Positions 8,196 through 16,008 of a stretch of 19,224 bases of DNA are shown here, one piece after another. The stretch is from CAZUVM01 sp964623885 (GTDB lineage Bacteria; Verrucomicrobiota; Verrucomicrobiia; Limisphaerales; UBA8199), in the NCBI GenBank assembly GCA_964623885.1, contig CAZUVM010000256.1, positions 1 to 19,224 of the forward strand. Reading direction: 5' to 3'. A program made the position numbers and the translations under genes. The notes below the pieces were generated by a model that saw only the letters and a program-made list of their open reading frames with translations, was not told the origin of the DNA and searched no databases. Numbering within the stretch: the stretch's first letter is position 1; the number at the start of each line of letters is the position of its first letter.

Positions 8196-11100
8196 ATGAC
8201 TGACCAATCAAGGCACTTTATATCCACGTTTGCCCTGCCGCGGAGCGGTGCATTTCTACTACTGCTCAGCGCAACACCGCTGCTGGCGGCTCCCGCCGTC
8301 AGCTTGAAGGATTCAGCCCGCAGCGAGATCGGGTCAATCCTACAGGAGAAGGCGTCCTGGACGCCCGTCCAGAAGAAGATCGAGTCGCAGTTGATTCAGG
8401 CTTTCAAACGGAACCGGGGCGAGGCGTTTGCCCCGGGAGCACCGCACCTGCGACTGGACGTGAAATCGGAAGCCGACGGCCGTGTACTGGTCGACATCCA
8501 GGGCAACGTGACTTCTGCCGTGCTGGCGCAAATCAAGGCAGCCGGCGGTGAGGTTATTAGCAGCCACCCGCAGTTCAACGCGGTTCGCGCATTGATACGG
8601 CTCGAGCAGGCAGAATCGATCGCCGCGTTGAGCGATGTGAAATGGATACAGCGCGCGGAATTGGCGGATTACCGGACCGGCACTGTAGATTCGGCAGGCG
8701 ATATCGCACACCAGGCGCTGGCAGTGCGTTCCACCCTAGGGGTAACAGGCGCGGGGGTCAAGATTGGCGTTTTGTCCGACAGCGTCGATTATTATACGAA
8801 TTCTCAGGCCACCGGCGATCTTGGACCAATCACGATCCTGCCGGGTCAAAGCGGCTTGGGCGGAGCAGGAGCGGGGGAAGGGACAGCAATGCTGGAGATC
8901 ATCCACGACCTGGCGCCGGGGGCCCAGCTCTATTTTGCCACCGCAGATGGCGGCCAGGCTACGTTTGCCCAAAACATTCTTAATCTGCAAAGCGCCGGCT
9001 GCAACATCCTGGTAGACGACGTCGGTTATTTCTCCGAGTCGCCATTCCAAGACGGCACGGTGGCGAAGGCAGTGGACACGGTGACCGGGGCTGGGGTGCT
9101 CTATTTTTCAGCGTGCGGCAACTCGGGTAACCTGGACTCCGGCACGTCAGGCACTTGGGAGGGAGACTTTTTAGATGGCGGCCCGGCCGGTTCGCCGATT
9201 ACGCAAACCGGCCGGTTGCACAGCTTCGGACCGACGACTTACAACACGGTAGCGCCGGGCGGGAGCGAGCTGCGGGCGGATCTATTCTGGTCCGATCCGC
9301 TGGGAGCATCCGCCAACGATTATGACCTGTTCATTTTGGATTCGACGGGAACATCAGTAGTGGCCAGTTCGACCAACCCGCAAAACGGCAGCCAGGACCC
9401 GTATGAGTCGGTGTCGACCTTGAATCCAGGGGAACAAATTGTGATTGTGAAGTTCGCTGGGCAGAACCGGTTTTTGCACCTCTCGTCGGGCCGAGGCGTA
9501 TTGACCATCGCCACCCGCGGCGCGATTGGCGACCATAGCGTCGCCACCAACATGTTTAGCATTGCCGCCGTGGACGTGATGACGGCGTACCCTAACGCGT
9601 TTACGGGCGGCTCTACAAATCCAGTGGAGCAGTTCAGCTCAGACGGACCTCGGCACATCTTTTTCGATGCCGCAGGAAACGCACTCACGCCGGGTAATTT
9701 CTCCTCGACTGGTGGATTGATTCGCCAGAAGCCGGATCTCGCAGCGGCGGATGATGTGCAAACGACAGTGCCCGGGTTCCAGCCGTTTTCAGGCACGTCG
9801 GCCGCGGCGCCGCACGCGGCCGCGATTGCCGGCCTGCTCAAGTCCTACAATCCAGCGCTAACACCTGCCCAGGTGCGCGCGGTGCTCACGTCGTCTACGC
9901 TTGACATCATGGCGCCCGGCACTGATCGAGACGCCGGTTACGGCCTCATGATGGCAACCGCCCTAATGGCGGCGCCGCCCGGCTCATTGCTGATAACGCC
10001 GGGCACAGGATACATCGCCAGCGGACCAGCCGGAGGTCCGATTAGTGTCGTCTCGGCTGCTTACACGCTGACCAACAGCGGGGCAGCATCGTTCAACTGG
10101 CAGCGTTCGAGTTTGCCCGCGTGGCTAAACCCGGTGGTCACCAGCGGCACGCTGACTCCCGGAGGTCCCGCGGCCGTGTTGAGCTTAACTCTCAGCTCGA
10201 CAGCCAGTAACCTGCCGCCCGGGCTATACGTGACGAATCTGTGGATTACCAACCTGACTGCCGGCGCGGTTCAAAGCCGGACATTGACGTTGTCGGTCAC
10301 TCCAATGCTGCCTAACCCAGGATCGTATGCAGGCGCAGTGGCTGCTTTGAACGCGGTTGTATACTGGCGGCTCAATGAAACCAACCAACCGCCGGGACCC
10401 GACGTAGTAACCAACTCCGGGTCTCTCGGCACCTCAGCCGACGCGGTTGGGTACGACGGTGTAATTCAGGGACAGCCAGGCATTGTCGGGACCAGTTCGC
10501 GGTTCTCGAACCCGAGCTTGTCGATTACATACTTTGGCTCGCACGTCGATATTCCCTATAATCCTGCGCTGAACCCAAATGGACCATTTACCATCGAACT
10601 TTGGGTCATGCCCGCGCAAATTCCGGGCGACCTCTTTAGTCCGGCCGCCGCGCTCGACCTTTCGCAAAACGGAGGCAACAGCCGGAATGGATGGGTCGTG
10701 TATCAAAACGGCAATGCGTGGCAGTTCCGCGTCGGCGGTTTCAATGGCTACGCGGCGACTGTTAACGGAGGAACGGCACAAACGAATGTATGGCAGCAGG
10801 TAGTCGGCGTGTATGACGGCGCCAACGCTAGTCTTTACGTCAATGGCGCGCGCGTGGCTGGGCCGACGGCGGCAAGCGGATTCAGCCCAAACGCAACCGT
10901 GCCGTTCAGGATTGGCGCCACCACGATCCCCAACCGGACATTCGACGGTTGGGTCGACGAAGTCGCTTTCTATGGTTCGGCTTTGAGTTCGAGCGCGATC
11001 GCGGCGCATTATGCGGCTGCCACGACGAATAACGCCGGTTATCCGAATCAGGTGCTCGCGGCGAATCCACTGGGTTATTGGCGTCTTGAGAGTCCGCCTT

Positions 11101-11960
11101 ACACGGCGCCGACGCCGCAGTCGTTGCCGATTATGTCTAACTCGGGGACGCTGGCGCCGAATGGAAATGGCAGATTCCAAACGGGTTCGTTGCCGGGCTT
11201 GCCGGGTGTTCCCTTCTGGGCTTTGGGCGCAAATAATTATGCCTGCGGGTTCGCCGGCACTTCGTTCAGTGACTGCCCGGGCACATTTTTAAACATAACC
11301 GGCCCACTGACTTTAATTGCGTGGGTGAACTGCGGCGCTGCCAATGGGAGTACTCAATCTCTTATCAGCAAAGGTGCCGGCTCATATTACCTGCAACTGG
11401 ACGGCAGCGGCTTCCCTCATTTCGCCGCCGGTGATCAGCCGGTCGGTGATGTGATCGGCTCGACGCCAGTGACCGACGGGCAATGGCATCAATTGGTAGG
11501 GGTGTATGATGCCGTGAGCTCAGAATCTCTTTATGTGGATGGACAATTGGTTGCCTCCACCACGGGCGCCACCGCACCTGTGCCAGGCAACAGCAGTGAT
11601 GTTTGGCTGGGTGATGCGCCGGATGCGCCAGGATTGGAATCGTTGAACGGCGTCGTGGACGAAGTCTCCGTTTTTACCAATGCGCTATCGATCAACCAGG
11701 TCGAGCAGCTCTACTCCATCGCCACCACCATCCCTTCGGCGCCTTTCTTCACTGGCATTACGCGCACTCCCTCCGGAGTCGTGAATTTGTCATGGACGTC
11801 GACGCCCGGCTACACGTACCTGGTGCAATATGCCAGCGTGTTGAAACCGGCAGTTTGGACCAATCTGGTTAGCAAGGTAGCTTTCGGTGCAACGCTCAGT
11901 GCCACCGACTCGGCTGTCTCGTTAAGCCCGAGGTTTTATCGAGTGTTGGTGCCACAGTAG
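8196..11960 (+). CDS. Secreted subtilase/S53-like protein with two LamG domains
   Basis: 1254 aa. The signal peptide ends about residue 33 (SGAFLLLLSATPLLAA). The protease-like domain spans about 160-595: Asp in IGVLSDSVD (D195), Ser in FSGTSAAAPHAAAIAGLL (S535) and GNSG (309-312). At the usual HGT position the sequence is GEGTAMLEIIHD, so E228 replaces the catalytic His. This matches a subtilase branch described as S53-like (Glu/Asp/Ser), so it may be active rather than dead. A BACON-like beta domain follows (about 598-703), then LamG-type concanavalin-like domains at about 707-945 and 948-1178; each runs from YWRL to DEV.F...L. A C-terminal module (about 1180-1254: VNLSW...YLVQYA...WTNL...FYRVLVPQ) ends the protein. 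The ATG has no strong Shine-Dalgarno. Role: secreted or surface proteolysis, or adhesion; no partner gene is adjacent. Confidence 0.88.
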   Translation: MTDQSRHFISTFALPRSGAFLLLLSATPLLAAPAVSLKDSARSEIGSILQEKASWTPVQKKIESQLIQAFKRNRGEAFAPGAPHLRLDVKSEADGRVLVDIQGNVTSAVLAQIKAAGGEVISSHPQFNAVRALIRLEQAESIAALSDVKWIQRAELADYRTGTVDSAGDIAHQALAVRSTLGVTGAGVKIGVLSDSVDYYTNSQATGDLGPITILPGQSGLGGAGAGEGTAMLEIIHDLAPGAQLYFATADGGQATFAQNILNLQSAGCNILVDDVGYFSESPFQDGTVAKAVDTVTGAGVLYFSACGNSGNLDSGTSGTWEGDFLDGGPAGSPITQTGRLHSFGPTTYNTVAPGGSELRADLFWSDPLGASANDYDLFILDSTGTSVVASSTNPQNGSQDPYESVSTLNPGEQIVIVKFAGQNRFLHLSSGRGVLTIATRGAIGDHSVATNMFSIAAVDVMTAYPNAFTGGSTNPVEQFSSDGPRHIFFDAAGNALTPGNFSSTGGLIRQKPDLAAADDVQTTVPGFQPFSGTSAAAPHAAAIAGLLKSYNPALTPAQVRAVLTSSTLDIMAPGTDRDAGYGLMMATALMAAPPGSLLITPGTGYIASGPAGGPISVVSAAYTLTNSGAASFNWQRSSLPAWLNPVVTSGTLTPGGPAAVLSLTLSSTASNLPPGLYVTNLWITNLTAGAVQSRTLTLSVTPMLPNPGSYAGAVAALNAVVYWRLNETNQPPGPDVVTNSGSLGTSADAVGYDGVIQGQPGIVGTSSRFSNPSLSITYFGSHVDIPYNPALNPNGPFTIELWVMPAQIPGDLFSPAAALDLSQNGGNSRNGWVVYQNGNAWQFRVGGFNGYAATVNGGTAQTNVWQQVVGVYDGANASLYVNGARVAGPTAASGFSPNATVPFRIGATTIPNRTFDGWVDEVAFYGSALSSSAIAAHYAAATTNNAGYPNQVLAANPLGYWRLESPPYTAPTPQSLPIMSNSGTLAPNGNGRFQTGSLPGLPGVPFWALGANNYACGFAGTSFSDCPGTFLNITGPLTLIAWVNCGAANGSTQSLISKGAGSYYLQLDGSGFPHFAAGDQPVGDVIGSTPVTDGQWHQLVGVYDAVSSESLYVDGQLVASTTGATAPVPGNSSDVWLGDAPDAPGLESLNGVVDEVSVFTNALSINQVEQLYSIATTIPSAPFFTGITRTPSGVVNLSWTSTPGYTYLVQYASVLKPAVWTNLVSKVAFGATLSATDSAVSLSPRFYRVLVPQ

Positions 11961-11989
11961 TAAGATGGCCCGGGCAACCTGTTCGTAGC

Positions 11990-12097
11990 GCAGGCCTCCG
12001 AGCCTGCTGTATCGCCGACCTCCGAGTCGGCTAGCGATGGTAACGGCGTGGTGATTGAAGCGTTCGCAGGCTAGGAAGCCTGCTATACAGCAGGCTC
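11990..12097. repeat. Cluster of small hairpins downstream of the subtilase-like gene
   Basis: Three units share one design, a 6-bp stem and a 6-nt loop: GCAGGC-CTCCGA-GCCTGC (11990-12007), GCCGAC-CTCCGA-GTCGGC (12014-12031) and GCAGGC-TAGGAA-GCCTGC (12066-12083). A longer inverted pair, GAGCCTGCTGTAT (12000-12012) and ATACAGCAGGCTC (12085-12097), is a perfect 13-base match. It encloses the middle unit and could fold the whole block. It sits between convergent genes and may act as a bidirectional terminator or RNA-stabilising element. Similar repeats are typical of verrucomicrobial intergenic regions (recollection). Confidence 0.7.
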
Positions 12098-12108
12098 AGA
12101 GGCGTGCG

Positions 12109-12444
12109 TTACTGCGGCGGTTCGGCGAGGACTTCCTTAGCTGCGACGGCGTCTTTCTGCGCTACACGAACGGTAACGCGCGCCAAAGGGCGGAAGTTGC
12201 CAAAAGGGCTCGGATCCAGTTCCTCAGGAATGCAGGCCTCGATGCCAGCTTGTTCGAGGCGGTCCTTGGCGAGGCTCGCCTCGACGGTGTCATCGAACGT
12301 CGCCACCACAACGAGGTTCTCGTTCGGGTCGACCAATTCCGGATTGACTGGTTCCGCCGGGTTTTTATTGAGCACTTCGCCGCAGCCGGCGCAAACAGTG
12401 GTGGAGTCTTCGTTGACGTGACCGCAGTAGGAACAGGTTTTCAT
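12109..12444 (-). CDS. Zinc-ribbon plus DUF2007-like small protein
   Basis: 111 aa from ATG 12444; the frame extends seven codons further, to TTG 12465, but the ATG gives a standard zinc-ribbon start. Residues 1-25 form a C4-x2-C7...C18-x2-C21 zinc ribbon (MKTCSYCGHVNEDSTTVCAGCG). A Pro/Asn-rich linker leads to a ferredoxin-like domain, LVVVATFDDTVEASLAKDRLEQAGIEACIPEE...VTVRVAQKDAVAAKEVL, which matches the DUF2007 (putative signal-transducing) pattern. No signal peptide, so cytoplasmic. The partner and role are unknown. It lies 163 bp downstream of the ThuA-like gene on the same strand and faces the subtilase-like gene across the hairpin cluster. Confidence 0.82.
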   Translation of the reverse strand: MKTCSYCGHVNEDSTTVCAGCGEVLNKNPAEPVNPELVDPNENLVVVATFDDTVEASLAKDRLEQAGIEACIPEELDPSPFGNFRPLARVTVRVAQKDAVAAKEVLAEPPQ

Positions 12445-12607
12445 AGTTGAGTTCCAACGACTCAATTTCTACTAACAATCTATCTTTTTCAAATGAGCCT
12501 TTGACTCGCGGGTAAGGGAGCAACGCGCACTAAGACATTCTCAGCGCATCATTGCGTCAAGGCGCTGCGAGACGGGACCGGCTCGCGGTCTGAACAAACC
12601 GAGGTCA

Positions 12608-13429
12608 TCATGACTTGGCGGCCCATTGGACTGCGTTTATGAAGATTTGCCGCACCTGGGGACGGAAGTAATCGGGATAAGTCTCGTGACCAGGTGTGAA
12701 GTAGAAAACGCGCCCTTCGCCCACGGTCCAGCAGAGGCCCATGCGCCCGGGCTGGGTAGTGCCGTCGGGTTTTGTGTAAATGCCGTCCAGGGGCACAGCT
12801 TCGGGCGTGGGTACGGCAAACGGCTCGCCGTAGCGCTCGATTTTATCCAGCTTGAAACTCTTCACCCCTTTGCAAATCGGATGATCGGGCTCCTTGACAA
12901 TGACTTCCGCCGACGTGCCATCGGCCACGTATTCGCGCCAACTGCAAGCCGTGCCCATCAGCTTCTTGAAAGGTTTGGCAAAATGACAGGAATGGGTGCC
13001 GATAAATCCCATTTTGCCGGCTTTGACGCGCTCGGCAATTTTGTTCACGAGCTCGTCTTTGACTTCCCCATGCTTCTTGTGCCCCCACCAGATCAGAACA
13101 TCCGTGCTGTTCAGCCGCTCGTCGCTAATGCCCTGGTCGGGGTCATTCAAGCTGGCCTTGATGATCTCCCATCCCTGGTTCGCCAGGGGTTCCAGCCCTT
13201 CGGCAATCGCGGTATTAACGTCATTAGGATAAATGACTTTCGAGGCAGCGTCCACGTTGGCAGTGCCTTCCGACCAGACGACGACCTTGCGTTTTTCGCT
13301 GGCGGCCAGCACGCTAGGCACAGCCAGCAGTCCAGCCGCGGCCGTAGCACCCAGAGCCAGCGCCTCGCGCCGCGACAAACGCGAATTGCTGTTGAGCACA
13401 GAAGCGGATGGGAAAGAGTTTTTCTTCAT
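12608..13429 (-). CDS. Tat-exported ThuA-like domain protein
   Basis: 273 aa. The N-terminus carries a twin-arginine signal, LSRREALALGATAAAGLLAVPSVLAA (RR at 20-21, cleavage after about 43). The mature part is a ThuA-like, glutamine-amidotransferase-fold domain: KVVVWSEGT, DVLIWWGHKKHGEV, GFIGTHSCHFAKPFKKLMGT, GRMGLCWTVGEGRVFYFTPGHE and the closing VRQIFINAVQWAAKS. ThuA is linked to trehalose and other sugar use, and such exported proteins are abundant in planctomycete and verrucomicrobial genomes, usually with sugar oxidoreductases or isomerases. No catalytic role is established here. It is divergent from the small secreted protein at 13528, with a 98-bp gap. ATG 13429 lacks a clear Shine-Dalgarno. 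Confidence 0.9.
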   Translation of the reverse strand: MKKNSFPSASVLNSNSRLSRREALALGATAAAGLLAVPSVLAASEKRKVVVWSEGTANVDAASKVIYPNDVNTAIAEGLEPLANQGWEIIKASLNDPDQGISDERLNSTDVLIWWGHKKHGEVKDELVNKIAERVKAGKMGFIGTHSCHFAKPFKKLMGTACSWREYVADGTSAEVIVKEPDHPICKGVKSFKLDKIERYGEPFAVPTPEAVPLDGIYTKPDGTTQPGRMGLCWTVGEGRVFYFTPGHETYPDYFRPQVRQIFINAVQWAAKS

Positions 13430-13476
13430 GGACGCGGATTTTGTTCTCGCAGCGAAACGCAGGCAAGGTCAAAAAG

Positions 13477-13511
13477 ATTATGCTCGACTAATCGGGTTGA
13501 TAAAGTATACT
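13477..13511. promoter_or_regulatory. Putative divergent -10 boxes between the ThuA-like and small secreted genes
   Basis: On the plus strand TATACT (13506-13511) lies 16 nt before the ATG at 13528, implying a 5' leader of about ten bases. Its -35 (CTCGAC, 17-bp spacing) is poor. On the minus strand CATAAT (13477-13482) is a good -10 match about 48 nt before the ThuA-like ATG, with a weak TTTATC -35 at 16-bp spacing. The two would share the same short region. Confidence 0.4.
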
Positions 13512-13527
13512 CAAACTTAAGAAACCA

Positions 13528-13977
13528 ATGAACTCCTGCAAGGTCCTCCTGTTTGTCTGTGCTGGACTTTTGGCGGCGATGGCTGCCTCCGCGCAGAATT
13601 ATTCGATTGATTGGTACAAAATCGCGGGAGGCGGCGGCACGAGCACAGGCGGCACCTACACGGTGAGCGGCACGATTGGCCAGCCGGATGCCGGCACGAT
13701 GAGCGGGGGCAATTACTCATTGGTCGGCGGCTTTTGGGCCATTATCAGCGCCATCCAAACGCCGGGCTCACCGCTGCTCACGATTTCACTGACACCTACC
13801 AACACGGTCCTGGTTTCCTGGCCTTCCCCGAGCACCGGCTTTCTCCTCGAACAAAACCTGAACATTGGGGCGCCCAATTGGACGACCAACAGTCAAACCG
13901 TGACCGATGACGGTACCAAGCGGTCCATTGTCGTGAATCCTCCGCGCGGCAATTTGTACTTCCGGCTGAAACAGTGA
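13528..13977 (+). CDS. Small secreted protein with GTIGQPDAG/GGFW signature, unknown function
   Basis: 149 aa. Signal peptide MNSCKVLLFVCAGLLAAMAASAQ, cleaved about residue 23. The mature N-terminal half carries SIDWYKIAGGGGTSTGG.YTVSGTIGQPDAG.MSGGNYSLVGGFW, a signature I recognise from many secreted proteins of Verrucomicrobiota and Planctomycetota; its biochemical role is not known to me. The C-terminal half (LTISLTPTNTVLVSWPSPSTGFLLEQN...WTTN...YFRLKQ) resembles the C-terminal module of the subtilase-like protein at 8196, suggesting both use the same terminal beta domain. The likely promoter is TATACT at 13506, which leaves a very short leader. No Shine-Dalgarno is obvious. Confidence 0.82.
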   Translation: MNSCKVLLFVCAGLLAAMAASAQNYSIDWYKIAGGGGTSTGGTYTVSGTIGQPDAGTMSGGNYSLVGGFWAIISAIQTPGSPLLTISLTPTNTVLVSWPSPSTGFLLEQNLNIGAPNWTTNSQTVTDDGTKRSIVVNPPRGNLYFRLKQ

Positions 13978-14279
13978 TTGCCTGATTCTATTAGTGTTGA
14001 TTAGCGAAGATTAGCGGTTCAACTGAATTCTTACGGCTAAGCAGACGTTCTTCAAAGGCCGAAATCCGAGATCCGAAAGCAGGTCGAAATCCGAAGGCAG
14101 CAGAGATTCCTTGAGTTATGTTTCTGCCTCCATTTTTCTGCGTGAATCCCTTAATTTTAGTCTTTTTCTACAGTGCAGGCAGTCTAACTCTCTGCGCACC
14201 GGGACGTCGCGCGGTCCGAAGGCAGACCATGAATTGCCTGGATTTACTTGCCTAATGTCTTACCTTCCGCTGTTTAATC
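13978..14279. other. Gene-free gap with short direct repeats
   Basis: 302 bp without a supported gene. Two imperfect direct repeats of the form CGAAATCCGA/ATCCGAAAGCAG lie at about 14058-14100, and GATTAGCG is repeated near 14000-14015. Such short iterated strings are common gap fillers in related genomes (recollection). A T-rich stretch follows (14125-14170). I saw no terminator, tRNA or clear promoter for the downstream gene. Confidence 0.5.
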
Positions 14280-15734
14280 GTGCAAGATTTGCTGAACGAA
14301 CCAGTATGTGATGCCGGCCAGCTGGGCCGGCCCATTCCCAATTCTCCTCACGCGGTTTCAGTCGCCCTGCCCCGCTGGCAGGACGTGGTGGGTTACGAAG
14401 AAAAGAAGCCGGAAGTGATCGATCGCCTGAGCAGCGGATACCCACGGTTTGTTGTGCATCAGTTTGTGCAGGATCTGGCGCATGAACTGGGTAATGGCGA
14501 GCCGTGCCTTCCCTTTCCTTCACGGCGCGCGGCGGAGCGCGCGGCGGAATTCGTGCGGCGCACAACCCAAACTGAGGCCAAGGTAGCGGTTCGAGGCGGC
14601 GTATCAGGCGTGATTGCGCCCGGTCAGGGGCACGCGGCGTTGCGTACTTTCTGGCAGCATACGGGTTTGATCGTGTCGAGTCGGCAGGCTCAAGCCTACC
14701 TGGCGAATCGCAATGGTGCGACAGACGATACCGAGGTCCGTTGCTCGTTGCGGAAGCAACTGGCCGGCTTTTACGATTGCGCTGAGGGCGATGTATTCCT
14801 CGCGCCGACGGGAATGGCAGCGCTTTACGCTGCGCTCGCGGCCGTGCTGGCACGCGCGCCCGGACGACCCACGGCGCAATTGGGGTTTCCTTATGTCGAT
14901 ACGCTGAAGCTGCAACAGAAACTAGGGCCCGGCGGCATTCTGTTGCATCACCTCGACCACGTGCAATCCAAGCTGATGAGTTTGCTCGACCGCGAACGAT
15001 TGGCCGCTTGTTTCTGTGAAATCCCCGGCAACCCTCTGCTAGGCTCGGTGGACCTGCGCCAACTCAGCCCGCTGCTGCACCAGCACCGTGTGCCACTCGT
15101 AGTCGATGACGTGGTGGCAACGCCGTTGAACATCGACCTGAGCGCTCATGCGGACCTCGTAGCCACCAGCTTGACCAAATTCATCGTCGGGACCGGCGAT
15201 GTTATGGGCGGCGCTTTGATTTGCAATCCGCGCTCGCCGATTTACGCGGAATTAAAGGCGCTCGTGGCAGCGCAACATGAGGAATTGCTTTGGGGTGAAG
15301 ACGCGGTGGTCCTGGAGCAACAAGCCAGGAGTTTCCCGGAACGTATGGCACGCCATAATCGGAACGGGCTTCTGATCGCGGAGCGGTTGCGCGCGCATCC
15401 ATCGATTGAGCGGGTGTGGTATCCGAAATGGGAATTCAGCGAAGCCTACGAATCGGTGCGCCGAGCCAACGGCGGCTGGGGCGCGTTGCTGACATTTCTA
15501 CCAAAAGACGCGGAGCGGCGCGCACCAGAGATCTATGATCGCCTCGCCTGTTGTAAAGGGCCCAGCCTCGGCACGATGTTCACGCTCGCCTGTCCGTTCA
15601 CGTTGCTCGCGCATTACACGGAGCTGGAGTGGGCGGAAGCGTGCGGTGTTTCACGATACCTCATCCGGCTCTCCGTAGGACTGGAAGATCCAGAGGAGCT
15701 CTGGCAGCGGCTGGAAGCGGCGCTAAGGAGTTAA
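14280..15734 (+). CDS. Cys/Met metabolism PLP-dependent enzyme, cystathionine gamma-synthase-like (fungal-type)
   Basis: 484 aa, a fold-type I PLP enzyme of the Cys/Met metabolism family. The Schiff-base lysine is K300 in VATSLTKFIVGTGDVMGG; D276 in LVVDDVVATPLN is the expected pyridine-nitrogen ligand, and APTGMAALYAAL is the phosphate-side motif. The protein has about 100 residues before the usual bacterial MetB start. That extension, LGRPIPNSPHAVSVALPRW.DVVGYEE...SGYPRFVVHQF, matches from memory the N-terminus of fungal cystathionine gamma-synthases (yeast STR2 type). Likely reaction: condensation of an activated homoserine with cysteine to cystathionine; a lyase or gamma-lyase activity cannot be excluded. 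The start is GTG 14280 without a Shine-Dalgarno; TTG 14289 is an alternative. No methionine-pathway neighbours. Confidence 0.85.
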   Translation: MQDLLNEPVCDAGQLGRPIPNSPHAVSVALPRWQDVVGYEEKKPEVIDRLSSGYPRFVVHQFVQDLAHELGNGEPCLPFPSRRAAERAAEFVRRTTQTEAKVAVRGGVSGVIAPGQGHAALRTFWQHTGLIVSSRQAQAYLANRNGATDDTEVRCSLRKQLAGFYDCAEGDVFLAPTGMAALYAALAAVLARAPGRPTAQLGFPYVDTLKLQQKLGPGGILLHHLDHVQSKLMSLLDRERLAACFCEIPGNPLLGSVDLRQLSPLLHQHRVPLVVDDVVATPLNIDLSAHADLVATSLTKFIVGTGDVMGGALICNPRSPIYAELKALVAAQHEELLWGEDAVVLEQQARSFPERMARHNRNGLLIAERLRAHPSIERVWYPKWEFSEAYESVRRANGGWGALLTFLPKDAERRAPEIYDRLACCKGPSLGTMFTLACPFTLLAHYTELEWAEACGVSRYLIRLSVGLEDPEELWQRLEAALRS

Positions 15735-15802
15735 GTGCTGGTGAGATCCTGGGCCTCATCTTCCCCTTCTTTTTCCTCTCAAGATCGTCGTCCATCGAAA
15801 AA

Positions 15803-15878
15803 TGGTGGGCGCTGAGGGATTCGAACCCACGACCTACTCGGTGTAAACGAGACGCGCTAACCACTGCGCCAAGCGCCC
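15803..15878 (-). tRNA. tRNA-Val (anticodon UAC)
   Basis: A 76-nt cloverleaf on the minus strand, including an encoded CCA. The acceptor GGGCGCT pairs fully with AGCGCCC. The D stem is GCGC/GCGC with loop AGTGGTTA. The anticodon loop TTTACAC gives UAC (codon GUA, valine), on a stem closed by CTCG/CGAG with a T-T mismatch at 27-43. The T arm has the standard TTCGAAT loop and one T-T mismatch at 50-64. The mismatches are mild and the gene should be functional. The plus-strand reading through it gives the peptide RDSNPRPTRCKRDALTTAPSA, a known misannotation artefact, not a protein. Confidence 0.95.
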
Positions 15879-15891
15879 AACAGGTTTAAAT

Positions 15892-15920
15892 AGGCTACGC
15901 CTTTGTGCCGCGAGTGTCGA
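15892..15920 (-). promoter_or_regulatory. Putative promoter of tRNA-Val
   Basis: On the minus strand, TCGACA (15915-15920) is a 5-of-6 match to the -35 consensus. After 17 bp comes TAGCCT (15892-15897), a weak -10, 13 nt before the tRNA 5' end. A TATTTA just downstream is an alternative -10 at poor spacing. Confidence 0.35.
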
Positions 15921-16008
15921 GCGGTCTAAAGCCGGAGCCGCACCCCGTCCGCCCTTGAGGAATTGTTTTTCGCTGGCGTGGCTGCAGGAACGATTTCATC
16001 CTGTGATC

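Noticed and set aside
10434..11180. 248-codon minus-strand open frame rich in Arg
   Set aside because: Lies fully inside the LamG-encoding part of the subtilase-like gene; Arg-rich composition typical of an antisense shadow.
12626..13531. 301-codon open frame on the plus strand opposite the ThuA-like gene
   Set aside because: Antisense shadow caused by high GC at third positions; no signal peptide or motif, while the minus-strand frame has a Tat signal and ThuA motifs.
14260..14853. 197-codon minus-strand open frame rich in Pro/Arg/Ala
   Set aside because: Antisense to the conserved N-terminus of the PLP enzyme; no recognisable content.
15629..15889. 86-codon plus-strand open frame ending in RDSNPRPTRCKRDALTTAPSA
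   Set aside because: Its C-terminal half is the complement of tRNA-Val read as protein, a well-known false gene, and its first half overlaps the PLP-enzyme gene.
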